A stretch of 64,000 nucleotides of DNA from Gongronella butleri (GCA_025201375.1 JAIWZP010000022.1:1-64000), one strand, 5' to 3'; positions 36,805-48,849 are shown, counted from the stretch's first letter. A program made the numbers and translations. The notes: generated by a model from the letters alone, not told the origin.

Positions 36805-37482
36805 TTAGATGCCCCAGGTGGACGCCAATTCCTTTTGCCCTTCGTCCGTGAAGAGTTTCTTTGCTGCCGGGATGCCAGCAAGGAAGATGAACGGGTAGCG
36901 CGCGTGGAACCACATGGGCGTGGACACAGACCCAAAGTACTCATAGTGATGATCCAGGTTGAAGCACAACCAATTGCATGTGCCCATCACCAAAAAGTGC
37001 AGGATGACCGAGAAAATGACGCCCTCGCGGCCGTAAAACTTGTCCGTCAAGAAGAAATTAGTCAAGCTGTGGTGCGAAAAAAAAAAAAAAAGATGGGGTC
37101 AGCGCACGTGAAACACAAAATAGGGCAATCACGCGTTTTTGTTTATGCCGCTCTCGCTTGTGCCATCTTTTTTTTACCATCCCATTGTCGATCCCATCCC
37201 TAGCCAAGGTACAAAAAAGCGCGAAGCGTGTGAAAAAACATGATTTTGGTGTTTAAACGTCTTACCAATTGGGCACAGAATCATGGTCCAAACAAACTTG
37301 TAAAAGATGTCGCGCCAGCCAGAGAAAAAGATGATGGAGACCACCAGGAACAGGGCCTCGGCCAAGTATGAATTGATGGTGTACAAAAAGAATGGCCGCA
37401 GGTACAATCGGCGGCGCTTGAGTGCCTCTTCCTTGGACACGTCAGCAGGCACAATGATGGTGAAATCCGTGTTGGTAGTCAT
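36805..37482 (-). CDS. Small polytopic membrane protein, function unknown
   Basis: Predicted 166 aa from three minus-strand exons: 37482-37266, 37199-37178 (22 nt micro-exon) and 37066-36805. The micro-exon is required for frame and inserts GMGSTMG, giving CPIGGMGSTMGC, a glycine-rich helix-packing motif. About four hydrophobic segments are visible (residues about 28-54, 62-85, 95-115 and 130-150). The N-terminus is short and polar with a basic KRRRLYLRP before the first segment, suggesting a cytosolic N-terminus. I do not recognise the family. It is divergent from the metallo-hydrolase gene, with 451 bp between starts. An alternative in-frame ATG at 37527 would add 15 hydrophobic residues. 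Confidence 0.75.
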
Positions 37483-37933
37483 TGGACGAATTTGGGAAAA
37501 AGAGAGAGACCAAATGAAGAATGGCAAAAAAAAAAAAAAAAAAAAAAAATGAGGGGGGCTGCATAAAAGGGACGTTTTTTTATAAACCAGGCAAGCGGCT
37601 CTGAATTACCGGATGACCATGACGGTCCAAGGCGGGTGGGGAAATGAAAGGCACAATGCGGGAAAAGCGGCAAAGGATTTTTTCTGCAAGACGGGCTTGC
37701 CATTTGCCCATCAAGCGACGGCGTGTGAATCTGCATGACACGCAAGGAACAAGGATTTTCCTCCGCACTGCGTATGAGGCTGGCGGGGCGCTGAACGCAA
37801 AAAAGGGCTTTTACGTCAGCTTTATTTTTTGCCGCTCGTTATGAATTGCCGCGCATCATCGCGAACAAAAAAGTGCATTTCCATTCAACCCGTTGTCCTT
37901 TTTTTTACCTTTTTTTTCTTTACCTTTTTAAAA

Positions 37934-38797
37934 ATGCCAAACCTTGATTATTCTGTGCTTGTGACGACGCGCCAGAGTGCGACGCGCGGTGTGCCAGCTG
38001 GCAAAGAAGACGTGCAATGGGTTGGGTCGTCGTCGACATTGATTCACGACGGGCACGACGCCATTTTGGTGGACACGTTCCTTGGCAAAGACGACAATGC
38101 TCGTCTTTTGGCGTGGGTGCAGCAAGCTGGCTATGACCTCAAGGCCATCTACATCACGCACGGCCATGGTGACCACTGGTTTGGCGTGTCGATGCTATTG
38201 GAGCACTATCCTCATGCCATAGTGTATGCCACGCGTGGTACCATCGCGTGCATGAAAGAGAACAATGCGCAATCGTGGCTGGATCGCTGGCATGCCGGGT
38301 TTCCAGGCCAAGTGGCGCGCAATGCACGCGATTTGTTCGATCCTTCTGCGGTGCGATGTGTCGACGACCAAGGCCATCGGTTCCAATTGGGCTCGCATGA
38401 GTTTGTCGTGCATGAAGCCGGGTTCACGGACACGCACAGCACCACGTTTGTGCACGTGCCATCCTTGGATCTCGTTGTTGCCGGAGATATTGTTTACAAT
38501 GGCGTGTTTCCGTATCTCGGTGCGACCACCACGGACACGCGCCGCGAATGGCAGCGCGCCTTGGACGCCATTGCGGCACTGCAGCCGCGCAACGTGGTCC
38601 CGGGACATACAGTCCCCGATGGCGGCCACCATCCGCGTCACGTCCATGAAACCAAGCAGATTCTCGCTGATTTTGATGCGCACGTCGATCACACGTCGTC
38701 GGCGCTTGAACTTTATCACCAAGTGCTCGCCCTGCACCCAACACGCGTGAATCCAGGCTCGTTGTGGGTCGGATGCATTGCAACCAAACCTGAATAA
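37934..38797 (+). CDS. Metallo-beta-lactamase-fold hydrolase
   Basis: Single exon, 287 aa. Zinc-binding residues are all present: THGHGDHWFG (H-x-H-x-D-H, about residue 75), a downstream His in FTDTHSTT, Asp in VVAGDIVYNG, and His in VVPGHTV. The spacing fits the MBL superfamily (glyoxalase II-like and related small hydrolases) and is close to fungal and bacterial cytosolic MBL-fold proteins of unknown substrate. The start was chosen at 37934, directly after a T/A-rich leader; upstream in-frame codons have no ATG with coding character. No signal peptide. The substrate cannot be told from sequence. Confidence 0.88.
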   Translation: MPNLDYSVLVTTRQSATRGVPAGKEDVQWVGSSSTLIHDGHDAILVDTFLGKDDNARLLAWVQQAGYDLKAIYITHGHGDHWFGVSMLLEHYPHAIVYATRGTIACMKENNAQSWLDRWHAGFPGQVARNARDLFDPSAVRCVDDQGHRFQLGSHEFVVHEAGFTDTHSTTFVHVPSLDLVVAGDIVYNGVFPYLGATTTDTRREWQRALDAIAALQPRNVVPGHTVPDGGHHPRHVHETKQILADFDAHVDHTSSALELYHQVLALHPTRVNPGSLWVGCIATKPE

Positions 38798-39336
38798 AAA
38801 AAAATAAAAAAGAGATTTTATGACGAAAAAGCGAGATTAATTTTATTATTATCAATAGAGTAGAAAGAAAGGAAGAGGAAAAAAAACATAAGATGCCTAT
38901 AATGGTTGTTATATAGAGAGGTCAAAGGGGGGAGGAGAAAGCCATAGAATTTTCTAACTGAAAAGGCGGTGGAATGAAGTGGGTATGCATTGTATACGTC
39001 AATGAGATGAGAGCCAAAGTAAAAAAAAAAAAAAAATAGGACATGAACATAAATAGGGAGTGACGCGGATCACCATTAACAAACGAAGAGAGAAGAGAGT
39101 GTGGAAGCAGAAAAAAAAGAAAGGGGCAAACAAGAAGAGAGAGGGCAAAAAAAGGATGAAGGAGCATTAGCGGATGAGGAATAAAAAAAGGGGAAAAAAG
39201 TGAGGAGCAAAAAAGAAGAAAAACCGCCCATTGAGCGAGGAGAGGCCATGCACGACACACGAGTGCGAGGGCGAAAAAGTCACGCACGCGCACACGCGCA
39301 CACACACAAGAAAAAAAAAGAAAAAAAAAAGCGGCA
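38798..39336. other. Convergent 3' intergenic region
   Basis: Between the metallo-hydrolase and the C2H2 gene. A-rich on the plus strand; several AATAAA-like strings at 38800-38860; a CA/CG microsatellite at about 39280-39308. No gene seen. Confidence 0.45.
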
Positions 39337-41336
39337 TTAGCATCCGGAGATGCCCACAGTCCAGCCAGAGGGCAAGGTCGACAATGGATGGTGCTGGTCC
39401 TTGTTGACGTGATCAAAGGAAGCATGATTGAGGTACGCGGTGGCGTTAAAATCGTGCTGATGATGCTCGTCGGCCATGGAGGGCGACGTGGACGACGCCA
39501 CGCTCATCTTTGAGGCAAGATGGTGGGTGCTTGAGCGTCGACGGCGGTCGTGGGACGCGCGCTGGTGTGTTTTCATGTGCTGGCTGAGATTGTCGGAGCG
39601 CGAGAAGGTCTTGTTGCACTTTGGAAAGGTGCATGCAAAGGGGCGCTCGAGGGTGTGGATGCGCATGTGGCGCTTGAGATGCTCGAGGCGCTTGAAGCGG
39701 CGCTGGCACTGGTTAATTGGGCACACGTGCGATTTTTGTTGCTCGGATGCGTCGTAATCGCTGCTGCCGCGCTTGCGCTTGGCGTACTCGGGCGTCATCG
39801 TGCCCGGGATCGGCGTCCCAAACCCATCGTGACACGCTAGGCCAGCAGCGTAGTCGGCATTGTCGTGGGGCGACGAAAACCCGGTGGGCGTCGGCATCGT
39901 GAGCAACGACGGCGACCCTTGCTGATCATGGTTCAGCAGCGAAGAAACACCAGCGCCGGACGCGCCTTGCATGCCCATGCGAAAGTACGGCGTGCCATCC
40001 TACAAGGCGTAAAAAAAAAAAAAAAAAAAAGATAAATGATAAATTGAAAAAAATTGGATGAATGTCCGGTTTTCATTTTTTTTTCCTTCCAAAACGGCGC
40101 AATTCTTACATCAAAGGAGCGCGAGCCAGTCGGGTCATAGGGCGACATATTAAAGTCGAATGACTGAGAGGTGGAAAACGGATGGTGTGATGCCATCATG
40201 GACGAGTTGGTGGGCGACAAATAGGGATCGGTGGAGCCGTCAAGGGAAAGGTCGCCATTGTGCATGACACTATCGTGCGACAGACGCTGCTGGTGGTGCT
40301 TTGAATGACCCGAGGCGCGACGGCGCTGTTGATGATGGTGTTGATGATGACCATGCTGCTGTTGCTCTGCAATGGTCTCTTGTTGCTGCTGTTGCTTTTT
40401 GGTGTGGGTGCGATAATGGGCGTGGAAATTGTCGGAACGGCTGAAGCTCTTTCCGCAGCCTGCAAATGGGCACACATGGGGCCGTTCGCCGGAATGCACG
40501 AGCATATGGCGCTTCAGATGCTCGTAGCGCTTGAAACTCCAGCCACACGTGGGGTACTTGCACACGTGCTTGTGCTGCGTCATGGGCACCTGCTGGTACT
40601 GATGCGGACGCGCCATGGCGGAGCCTGCGGGAGCCGAGCGGCGCTTGCCCGCCTTGAATTCCGCGGGAGATGGCGACGGAGACGCGTCATCCATCCCAAA
40701 CGTGTCACCATATGCCGAATGTTGGTGCTGGTGCTGATGCGGCGCGTACGCAACGGACGTGGGCGACGACGACGCGGATGCCATGGTGGGTGACGCGTCC
40801 AGATGCGCGCCATGATGGAGCGCGTGCTCATTTTGCTGCTTGCCGGCCGGATATTGCAAAGGAGGCGGCTGCATGGGCGACAATGACGCGTCCGACGCGT
40901 AAAGCACGCTGGACATGGCCGGCGCGTGCTGCTGCTGCTGCTGATGATGCAACTGGTGCGCCTGATGGTGCGAGCTGGTGGAGCTGGTGGTGCTCGTGCT
41001 CGTGCTGGACGCGCACACATCCATCATGGTCGTGGCGCACGAGCTGCGGCGGTAAACGGCGTCCGGATCGTCGTCGTGGATCATCGTTGACGCACTGTAC
41101 GCAAACGGCCCCACATCCACCGAGAATTTGCGTTTCAACTGCTCCATCATGTTGGGAGGAGACACGGCGGGCGTCAAGGGCGGCGACAGCTGATGGCTGT
41201 TGTACAATGGCATCGGCATCTCGCTCATGGACACGAAATTGGTCGGCGTGCAGGGCAATTCCTGGCTGTACGCCTCATTGCCAGGCAACACAGAGATGCT
41301 AGGAAGCTTATCCAATGGAGAATGATAATTGGACAT
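39337..41336 (-). CDS. C2H2 transcription factor with two pairs of zinc fingers
   Basis: Predicted 629 aa from two minus-strand exons, 41336-40110 and 39999-39337 (donor GTAAGA, phase 0). Pair one (residues about 259-311): [20 protein letters not shown], then [23 protein letters not shown]. Pair two (about 501-544): [20 protein letters not shown], then [23 protein letters not shown]. Both pairs share the FKR-EHLKRH and FSRSDN cores seen in Ste12-type and Msn2-like C2H2 pairs, so one pair probably arose by internal duplication. The rest is His/Gln/Ser-rich with TPAVSPP and SPSPSP sites that could be phosphorylated by proline-directed kinases (inference). Nuclear; target genes unknown. The 5' flank is long (2 kb). 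Confidence 0.88.
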
Positions 41337-43539
41337 ATTAACAACGGATTAGAAAAGAAGAAGAAAACGCAAAAAAATCACAAAAAGATTAAGAAAAAAA
41401 GAAAGAGAGAGAAAGAATGAAAGCGAGAGAGAGAGAAACAAAAAAGTGAAAGGAATGAGAAAAAAGGAAACAAAAAAAGCAAAAAAAGTGATAGAAATAG
41501 GCCACTTTTGCACGAAGAGAAAAAAAAAGGGAGAAGGCCCGTGGACGTTTCTTTATGGATGCCTTTGAATTGGCACGCTTTTTTTTTTCTTCCTTGGTGT
41601 TGCAGACTTGCATTGGGGGGGAAAGGAGGGGTTGTCTTGCCCCCCATCCTTTTTTTTTTTGCTTCTTCACTCCACGACTTCTTGTTGCATTGACGCCTGA
41701 TCGGGTGGTGAGCGTGCGTGTACATGTGCGTGTTAAGATGCAAGGTGGGCAAGCCAGCTTGTGTTGCAACTCGCGTCTCCTCGTTTCATTCCCCTCGTTT
41801 TTTATATTTTTGTGCTCCTTGCTATGAGGAAAGGAAAAAAAAATAAGCGTGTCCAGGCATCAATTGCCCTTGGAAGGCGAAGAAACATCGTTTTTGAACG
41901 GGGGGGGTGACAAGAGAGGGGAGGCAGACAGAGAGTGTGAGTGGACCAGGAGAGAAGGTGATACTCTTAGGAGACGCGACAGACGCGAAAAAGGGCCTTT
42001 TTTTTGCAATGCGTGTGGTACATCTTTGAACTCCCCCCCCCTCTTTCCTCCCCCGACTTTTTCTCCTCCATACACCGCTCCTGATCTGCTATGCCGATGA
42101 TCGAAGCCATTGAAAAAAAGTCTTTGTTCTGGGTGACAAAAAAAGCATGCTCTTGCTGCTGATGCCTATTTTTGGGCGTGGAGCGCGACTCCTTTTACAC
42201 CTCTCGGGTATACTTGCAGCCCGTCAAGCCCTCCCTTTCTTACACGCGTCTTGCAATAGCATGGCAGACATTGTGTAAAGAAAGAAAAAAAAAAAGGAAA
42301 AAGAAAGCAAAAGCGTCGCGACGCTTCACCAAATGTATCAATTAGCTCGCTTTGAGCAAAGCTTTCTTTTCTGATGGACGATGGAATTCACGTTGGAGCC
42401 TTGCATGTGTCAAAATAAACATTTATGGACAACGGATGCCGATCCGCGCGAAGCCTGAATCAAAAAAAAAGTGAGAGAGAGAAAAAAAAAAAAGTATGTG
42501 CAATCTAGGAGTCGCGTTTCCAAGACTGTGTTCTTGGCCCAGCGGGCCGTTCTTGGCCTCTGTCGCTTCCCATGCGTGTGCGCGTCATCATCGCCATACA
42601 TCTTTCATAAAACTCTGTTTCCATCTCCTTTTTGCATTGTAGTGACATTACTGTGGACCCTTTTTCGTTCGTTTTCTTGGTACAGATGCATCGGAAGGGG
42701 TGCACTTGCCAGGCTTGCGGAAGAAAAAAAAATAGGAGTGGACACTGTCGCCCTCGTGCTTCCCCGACTCCCTTTTCGCACACCTCCTTAATTTTATGGT
42801 CCAATCGATTCTTTTTCTCGGCGTTTCTTGCATCATTCTCATTGTTTTTTTTTTCGTCTGCTGGATTTTCTTGGGTGGCTAGGCGTATATCGTGCTTGTC
42901 ATGATACACACGCTTTTAACATTGCATTCCGTGGTGCAGCTCGTGTCAGCCCTTGTGGTGAGCTCTCCCAGTTGCCAACCTTTTTTTTTTTTTTTAGCAT
43001 AAACCATTGCCTGGGTTCTGTCCCTGTAAATGAAGGAGAATACCAATTTGTCAGCATGGATTCGGGAAAGCACGCATAAATAAAAATAAAAAGCTGCCAT
43101 GGACGCGTGGTTCGTGTCCGGCGCGCGTTCTTTGACTTACTAAACCGGGCAACAGGCCCTGCCAAGGCAGCATAAGTCTTTTTGAGTATCATATCTTGCA
43201 TGAAAATATGGTGTACACGCGTAAAGCTAGCCATTTTCCCCCCTTTTTCACTCGATTATGGCACTTTTATGTCAATTCATAAAGGATAGCGTCATAAAAC
43301 GAAATGCATTGAGAAGCAGGAGAGCAGATCCAGGACGTGCAAAGGACCAGGTGTTCTTGGGCAATGCAGTGCCTCGTGCTGGTCATGGCAGAAAACCATC
43401 CTTTGGAATCCAGTGATCTGGTCATTGGCCCGTGCCACTCTGCTGACTTATCAGCAGCAAGCTTGTGGACAGGTCATTCATGTGAATGCGGTTGAAAAGG
43501 AGGAGTGCAGTTAAAAAAAAAAAAAAAAGGAACACTTGC
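41337..43539. other. Long 5' flank of the C2H2 gene and gene-free spacer
   Basis: About 2.2 kb without a supportable gene. Purine-rich next to the start (41350-41530), then C/T-rich. Regulatory genes often have long upstream regions, so part may be promoter. No binding sites can be named. Confidence 0.4.
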
Positions 43540-44450
43540 ATAAAACGCGCGCTTTATGGCGAAAAACGTTTGTGGCTGTCAAACGCCTCACGATTGGATC
43601 AATTTTACGGTATTTTGGTCGTTTATCAATGAATTTTAACGCGTCCGCGCTTTGAAATGCCTTGTCGTTGAAACGATCCCACTCCTGTGGTGCAACGGCC
43701 GCTGTATGGCGCGCTGTGATGATTTTCAAAATTTGCCAATTTTCCAAGAGGTGCAGTCGAGGACTTGAAAATCGTGAAAGTTCAGGTCCACGGATTGCCG
43801 CGCAATTCAACCACATAGTAGAATGCAAGCATTTACCGATAAAAAATGCAATAAAATGCAATGGCTCAATGACAGGTTTCGGCGGGAAATGCGATCTGCT
43901 AAGTTTGACCTCGTGTTCGGCCCAAGGTTGAATCGACCAGGAGTGGATGCAGCGTCTCAAAACATAGATCACTTAAAAGAGCGCGATCTGTAGTCCTTGC
44001 CAATACCGGTGATCTATGAAAAACATGCGTTTTGACAAATTTGACCTGATGACCAAAAAAAAAGGTCAATTTGGCGATTTTGCGACGCGTGACAAGAGCT
44101 CGTTTCGCCCATGGTACACGCGTCTGTCCCCGCATCAAATCTGTGTAACAGGGTCATCTCTTGCTAATGAACGCGTCAAAATGGGCTTTACAGCGCGTTT
44201 TTCTGGTGAGATTCGCATGGAAAGGGAAATCGAAATTCAGCCATTGCTTGTCAGTGGGCTTATCTATCATGCTCCTTTTTTGCGTTTTTCGTCGTTTCTC
44301 CATGTGGGCGTCCTTGTGTACAAGTCTGGTACCATTCTGAGAACCCATTTTTTGAATTTTGGTTTGAGTGCCTTGCCTCGACTGTACTTTGAATTGGCAT
44401 ATGATTCTCATTGATATCTGCAAGTCTGGAACGTTTACCGCGCAACTGGA
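43540..44450. repeat. Old diverged copy of the dispersed repeat family
   Basis: Matches 27720-29000 in inverted orientation (the 44270-44400 and 43600-43720 blocks) and shares the ATGGCGCGC end motif at 43707. No coding capacity seen. Boundaries approximate. Confidence 0.6.
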
Positions 44451-44739
44451 GTTTCTAGATTGCCCTTTTCACATGACGACGCGCTTTGCCTTTTGCTCTA
44501 CTTCATTGCCAATTGTATTATAGATTTTTTGCTAATAATTACAGTGTCATATGGGTAGCCCTGAATGAATTTGCCCAATCTCTCAAAAATTTGAGTCAAG
44601 TGATCCTGGACATGAAAATCTTACGTTTACAACCTCCCCTTAGTCGCATGACTACAATCCTGCAAGTACGATGCAAATCAGGGTTATAGCGCGATTTATT
44701 CAGCATGTTCGTCAATATTTTAAACATAATCCCTTACGA

Positions 44740-47000
44740 AGGTAAGCACTTGTCACCACTGGTCGCGCTGATACATTTTGAACCGACTCGCGCGCTGATA
44801 TGATGCGCCATTGCCGCGTGACGCGGCCAACATGTTGGAGATGTACCCCCCTTTGCTGGGCACTACTTCAGACGCTAGTTCATCAGGTCCTATATTTGAA
44901 CTAGGGAATGATGAGCACAAAGCTCTAGCGGAGTCAAATTTTCTTGACAATCGGATCACACGGTCTTGAGGAAGCGCGTTTGCATAAAATCAGGGCCAAA
45001 TCGACACCGTCAAGGCTAACTCGCCGAGAACAAGACGCGATGTTCCCAAACCACAAGCGCTTTTACCGCGTTTGCCCGCTAATTCATTTGAGCTGACTCA
45101 TGTGTCGAGGCGCTTGGCCGTTGCCGCGGTATCAGGCCAAATGCTGGTGAACTTACCCCCTGTACGCCTATGAAACAGGCGCTTCCTCAGAAACTTGCTC
45201 ATCTGCTCCCAAATTTGGACCAATTGATGGTAGACCTAATTCTTCAGCGGTGTTGAATTTTCTCGCGAATCGGATCACTCAGTCCCGAGATATCTCGAGA
45301 TTCGTATTTGCTAGTGAAACCCCATAGCCAAATAATATTTTACGCGTTCCTCCTGATGAGCCTGACCGTTTGGCTCCAAACTAAGTCCAGTGGATACTTA
45401 GCTCAAAGCTTTGATGATTCCAAGTTTTTTCAGAAATCGGATTGCTCAGTACTGAGAAAATGCATTTTTCATAATTTCAGGGCCAAATCAGGATCAAAAC
45501 GAGCTCCTGAAGGCTAACTCGCCGAGAACACGATGCGATGTTCCCAAAACACAAACGCTTTTACCGCGTTTGCCCGCTGATTCATTTGGGATGGCTCATG
45601 TGACGGGGCGCTCAGCCGTAGTCGCAGCACGACACCAAATGCTGCTGCTGATCTTACCCCATTTACGCCTATGAAACTGGTGCTTCATCAGAAACTTGCT
45701 CAGCTTGTCCCAAATTTGGACCAGTTGATGGTGGACCCAATTCTTCAACGGTGTCAATTTTGTTCGCGAATCGAATCGCTCAGTCCCGAGAAATCTCGAG
45801 ATTAGGGTTTGCTAGCGAAAACCCAGCGTCAAATAATATTTTACGTGTTTCTCCCGATGAGCCTTGTCATCTGGCGCCAAATTTGAACCAATGGATACTC
45901 GGCCCAAAACTTCAATGATTCCAATTTTTTTCGCAAATCGGATCATTCAGTCCTGAGAAAATGTATTTTTCATAATTTCAGGGCCAAATCAGGATCAAAA
46001 CGACCCTTGAAGATTAACTCGCCCAAAACTCGATGCGATGGCCCCAAACCACAAACGCTTTTACCGCGTTTGACCACTGATTCATTTGAGGTGTCTCACG
46101 TGGTGTCGGGGCGGTCAGCCGTTGCTGCGGTACGTGACCAAATGGTGGTGATTTTACCCCCGTTACGCCTATGAGACTGGCGCTTCATCAGAAGCTCGCT
46201 CATCTGGTCCCAAATTTGGACCAGTTGGTAGTAGACCCAATTCTTCAGTGTTGTTACGTTTTTTCGCGAATAGGATCACGCAGTCGCGAGAAAGATCATG
46301 ATTCATGTTTGGTAGTGAAACCCCAGCGCAAAACAATATTTTACGCGTTTTTCCCGATGAGCCTGGCTATATGGCGTCAAATTTAGACCAGTGTATACTC
46401 GACTCAAAACTTCGATGTTTCCAAGTTTTTTCTGAAATCGGATTACTCAGTCCTGAGAAAATGCATTTTTCATAATTCCAGGGCCAAATCAGGATCAAAG
46501 CGATCCCTAAAGGCTAACTCACCGAAAATTCGAAGCGATGTCCCCAAACTACAGTACAAGTTTGCCCGCTAATTCATTTGAGCTGACTCATGTGTCGAGG
46601 CGCTCAGCCGTTGCCGCGGTACGAGATCAAATGGTGCTGATCGTACCCCATTTACGATTATGAAACTGGCGCTTTCTCAAAAACTTGCTCATCTGCTCCC
46701 AAATTTGGACCAGTTGATGGTAGACCCAATTTTCTAACGGTGTTAATTTTTTTCGAGAATCGGATCACTCAGTCTCGAGAAATCTCGAGATTCGTATTTG
46801 CTACTGTAGTGAAACGCCATAGCCAAATAATATTTTACGCGTTCCTCCCGACAACAAGCCTGATACAGTAACCCTTTGGATCCAAACTAAGTCCATTGGA
46901 TACTTAACTCAAAATTTTGATGGTTCCAAGTTTTTTTTTCAGAAATCGGCGGACCACTCAGTCCTAAGAAAGTGCATTTTTCATAATTTCAGGGCCAAAT
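44740..47000. repeat. Tandem satellite array, about 500 bp unit
   Basis: Four full units plus a partial diverged one on the left. The anchor AGGGCCAAATC recurs at 44993, 45480, 45981, 46481 and 46992, giving unit lengths 487, 501, 500 and 511 bp. Units differ by perhaps 10-20%. Inside each unit, a 100-170 bp block ending in AATCGGATCACTCAGTCC occurs twice, so the unit is itself built from an older internal duplication. No ORF. The last unit carries three TACAGTA-type insertions. Confidence 0.9.
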
Positions 47001-47789
47001 CGACACGTTGTTGTATTTTCCTGCTTTACAGAGCTTCATGATGATTTGATAAAAAAGCCTAACAGACGCTTGGTCTGTCAATGAAAGAAAGCGCAAGCGC
47101 GCCTTAAACGCGCTTAACGCGTCAATGCGTGTGCAAGCAGTGATCAAAGAATTAAAATGCAGATGACTTGTCGCCGCAATTGATCTTTCTCATCATGCCG
47201 CTCCTCTTATGCGGGCATTGCTCAACAATTGGGTAATGGTCCCGCTCTGCTCGTCACAAAAAAAACTCGCTGTTGTCGGCTGGTCATCTCATTAATTTTA
47301 CCGCTTTTTCATGCGTTTTGGAAGAATGCGCATCTTCCTCCATCTCGGTCTCTGTACGCATCATCACATTACTGTATTTTCTCAGATGCTTAAGTAGATA
47401 GAAACACACCCTCACGGTTTCATAGCCTGCTTTGATCACTAAATGATCAATGCCTTTGAGAAACAAAAAAAAAGAAATAAAAATAAAATGGCTTGCTTGC
47501 CTGTGCCAAACATTGCGTGTTGGCAATCACGACTCGAACCATTACGGTATGTTTCTCGCACTTGTGCACCAAGTAAAACAACACGGTACAGTACAGTACT
47601 GTACTTGCAAGCATTGGCATGCTTAAATCCCCTGGGATGGGCATAACGTTTTGTTTGAGATCCGCGCGGCCATGTATGTCTTGGTCTCACGCCCCTGGTT
47701 CCTTATTACTGTATTAAGACGCCGCGACAGCTTCATTTTACGCGTCTGCGCATCTAGCCTACTGTAAGAACCAAAAAAAGCATGATTTT

Positions 47790-48800
47790 CAGATTTTGCC
47801 GGCATGCTGTGCCTCCAGAAAAAAATTTAAAGCCTGCTCCCCCGCCAATAAAACTTGCGTCACGGCGTAAACCATAGCCCAGTGTCCAAGACGGGCCCGC
47901 CCGATTTTTTTTGGACTCGAAAATGCCAAAAACCTCCCATTTGTACTATTTTGCATTTATCTGTTCATCTGCATGGTCGACCCCACTCAAAAATAGCCGC
48001 ATCGAATTCAGCGCAAAATTTGCAACAAAAAAGCTTAAAACCCCAAAGCGTTGCTGTACAATCACTTTTGAAAAATTCAGGGGTCACTCAAGGGTCACAC
48101 ATTTCAACCTCAGAAAATGCCAATTTTGATAAATTTCGAACTCCGCGTGATCAATGCATCCCAAACAGGTAACTCCGACAATTTGCTATTAGCACTTACA
48201 GTAGCAGACAAAATGGCAGGTCACCTCAACTTCTGAAAAAAGCCCAAAGAGTGACGCATGAACGGCGATCGACTGAGAAAATTGCCTACTTTGGTGCTAA
48301 TGTTTTTGAAAAAAAAAAGATTTGACACTTCCAAATTAAGGTGCGTGGATTGCATGAATTTTTATTTTTTATTTTGCAGTTTTGCACATTTTTTTTTATA
48401 CGCTGAGTGGGCTGCAGCAGCCTGGTGAAATGACCGATGCAAAAAGTTAAAACCCAAGCTACCGGTAGAGCACTGCAAGTTATCCCATTAGATGCTTTGC
48501 CGCCCTTTTTGTTACAGTAGTAAATCTGGAATACTGTAAAAATCACAAGTTGATTAGACTGTTGTCGAGAAAAACGCGATCAAAGAATTTGATGAAAAAG
48601 TGGATTTTCTCTGATCGGTGAATCTTGTCTCGTTCGATAGAGGATTCAACAGATAAAATGCTCTTGACATGTTAAAAGAACAATGTGCCGTCCTATTGGT
48701 TGCCGAGAAAAACATCGAGGTTAAAATTTTTTGTAATGTTCGAACGGCTTTCACAAGCGTGCGTACAAATACTGTAATGTCATCACGCAGCATCGGTCGA
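47790..48800. repeat. Dispersed repeat copy B (empty site for the foldback element)
   Basis: Homologous to copy A at 13655-15700. The target of the foldback element is intact here: TTTGTACTATTTTG, with the TA at 47944-47945. Contains TACAGTA-type heptamers at 48197, 48513, 48532 and 48770 that are absent from the matching positions in copy A. Confidence 0.85.
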
Positions 48801-48849
48801 ACAAACATTTTGGAAATGACATCATCCGTGCCCGTCTGATTCGAACGAT

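Noticed and set aside
44740..47000. CRISPR-like array
   Set aside because: Repeat units are 500 bp and contiguous without unique spacers; the host is a fungus. It is a satellite.
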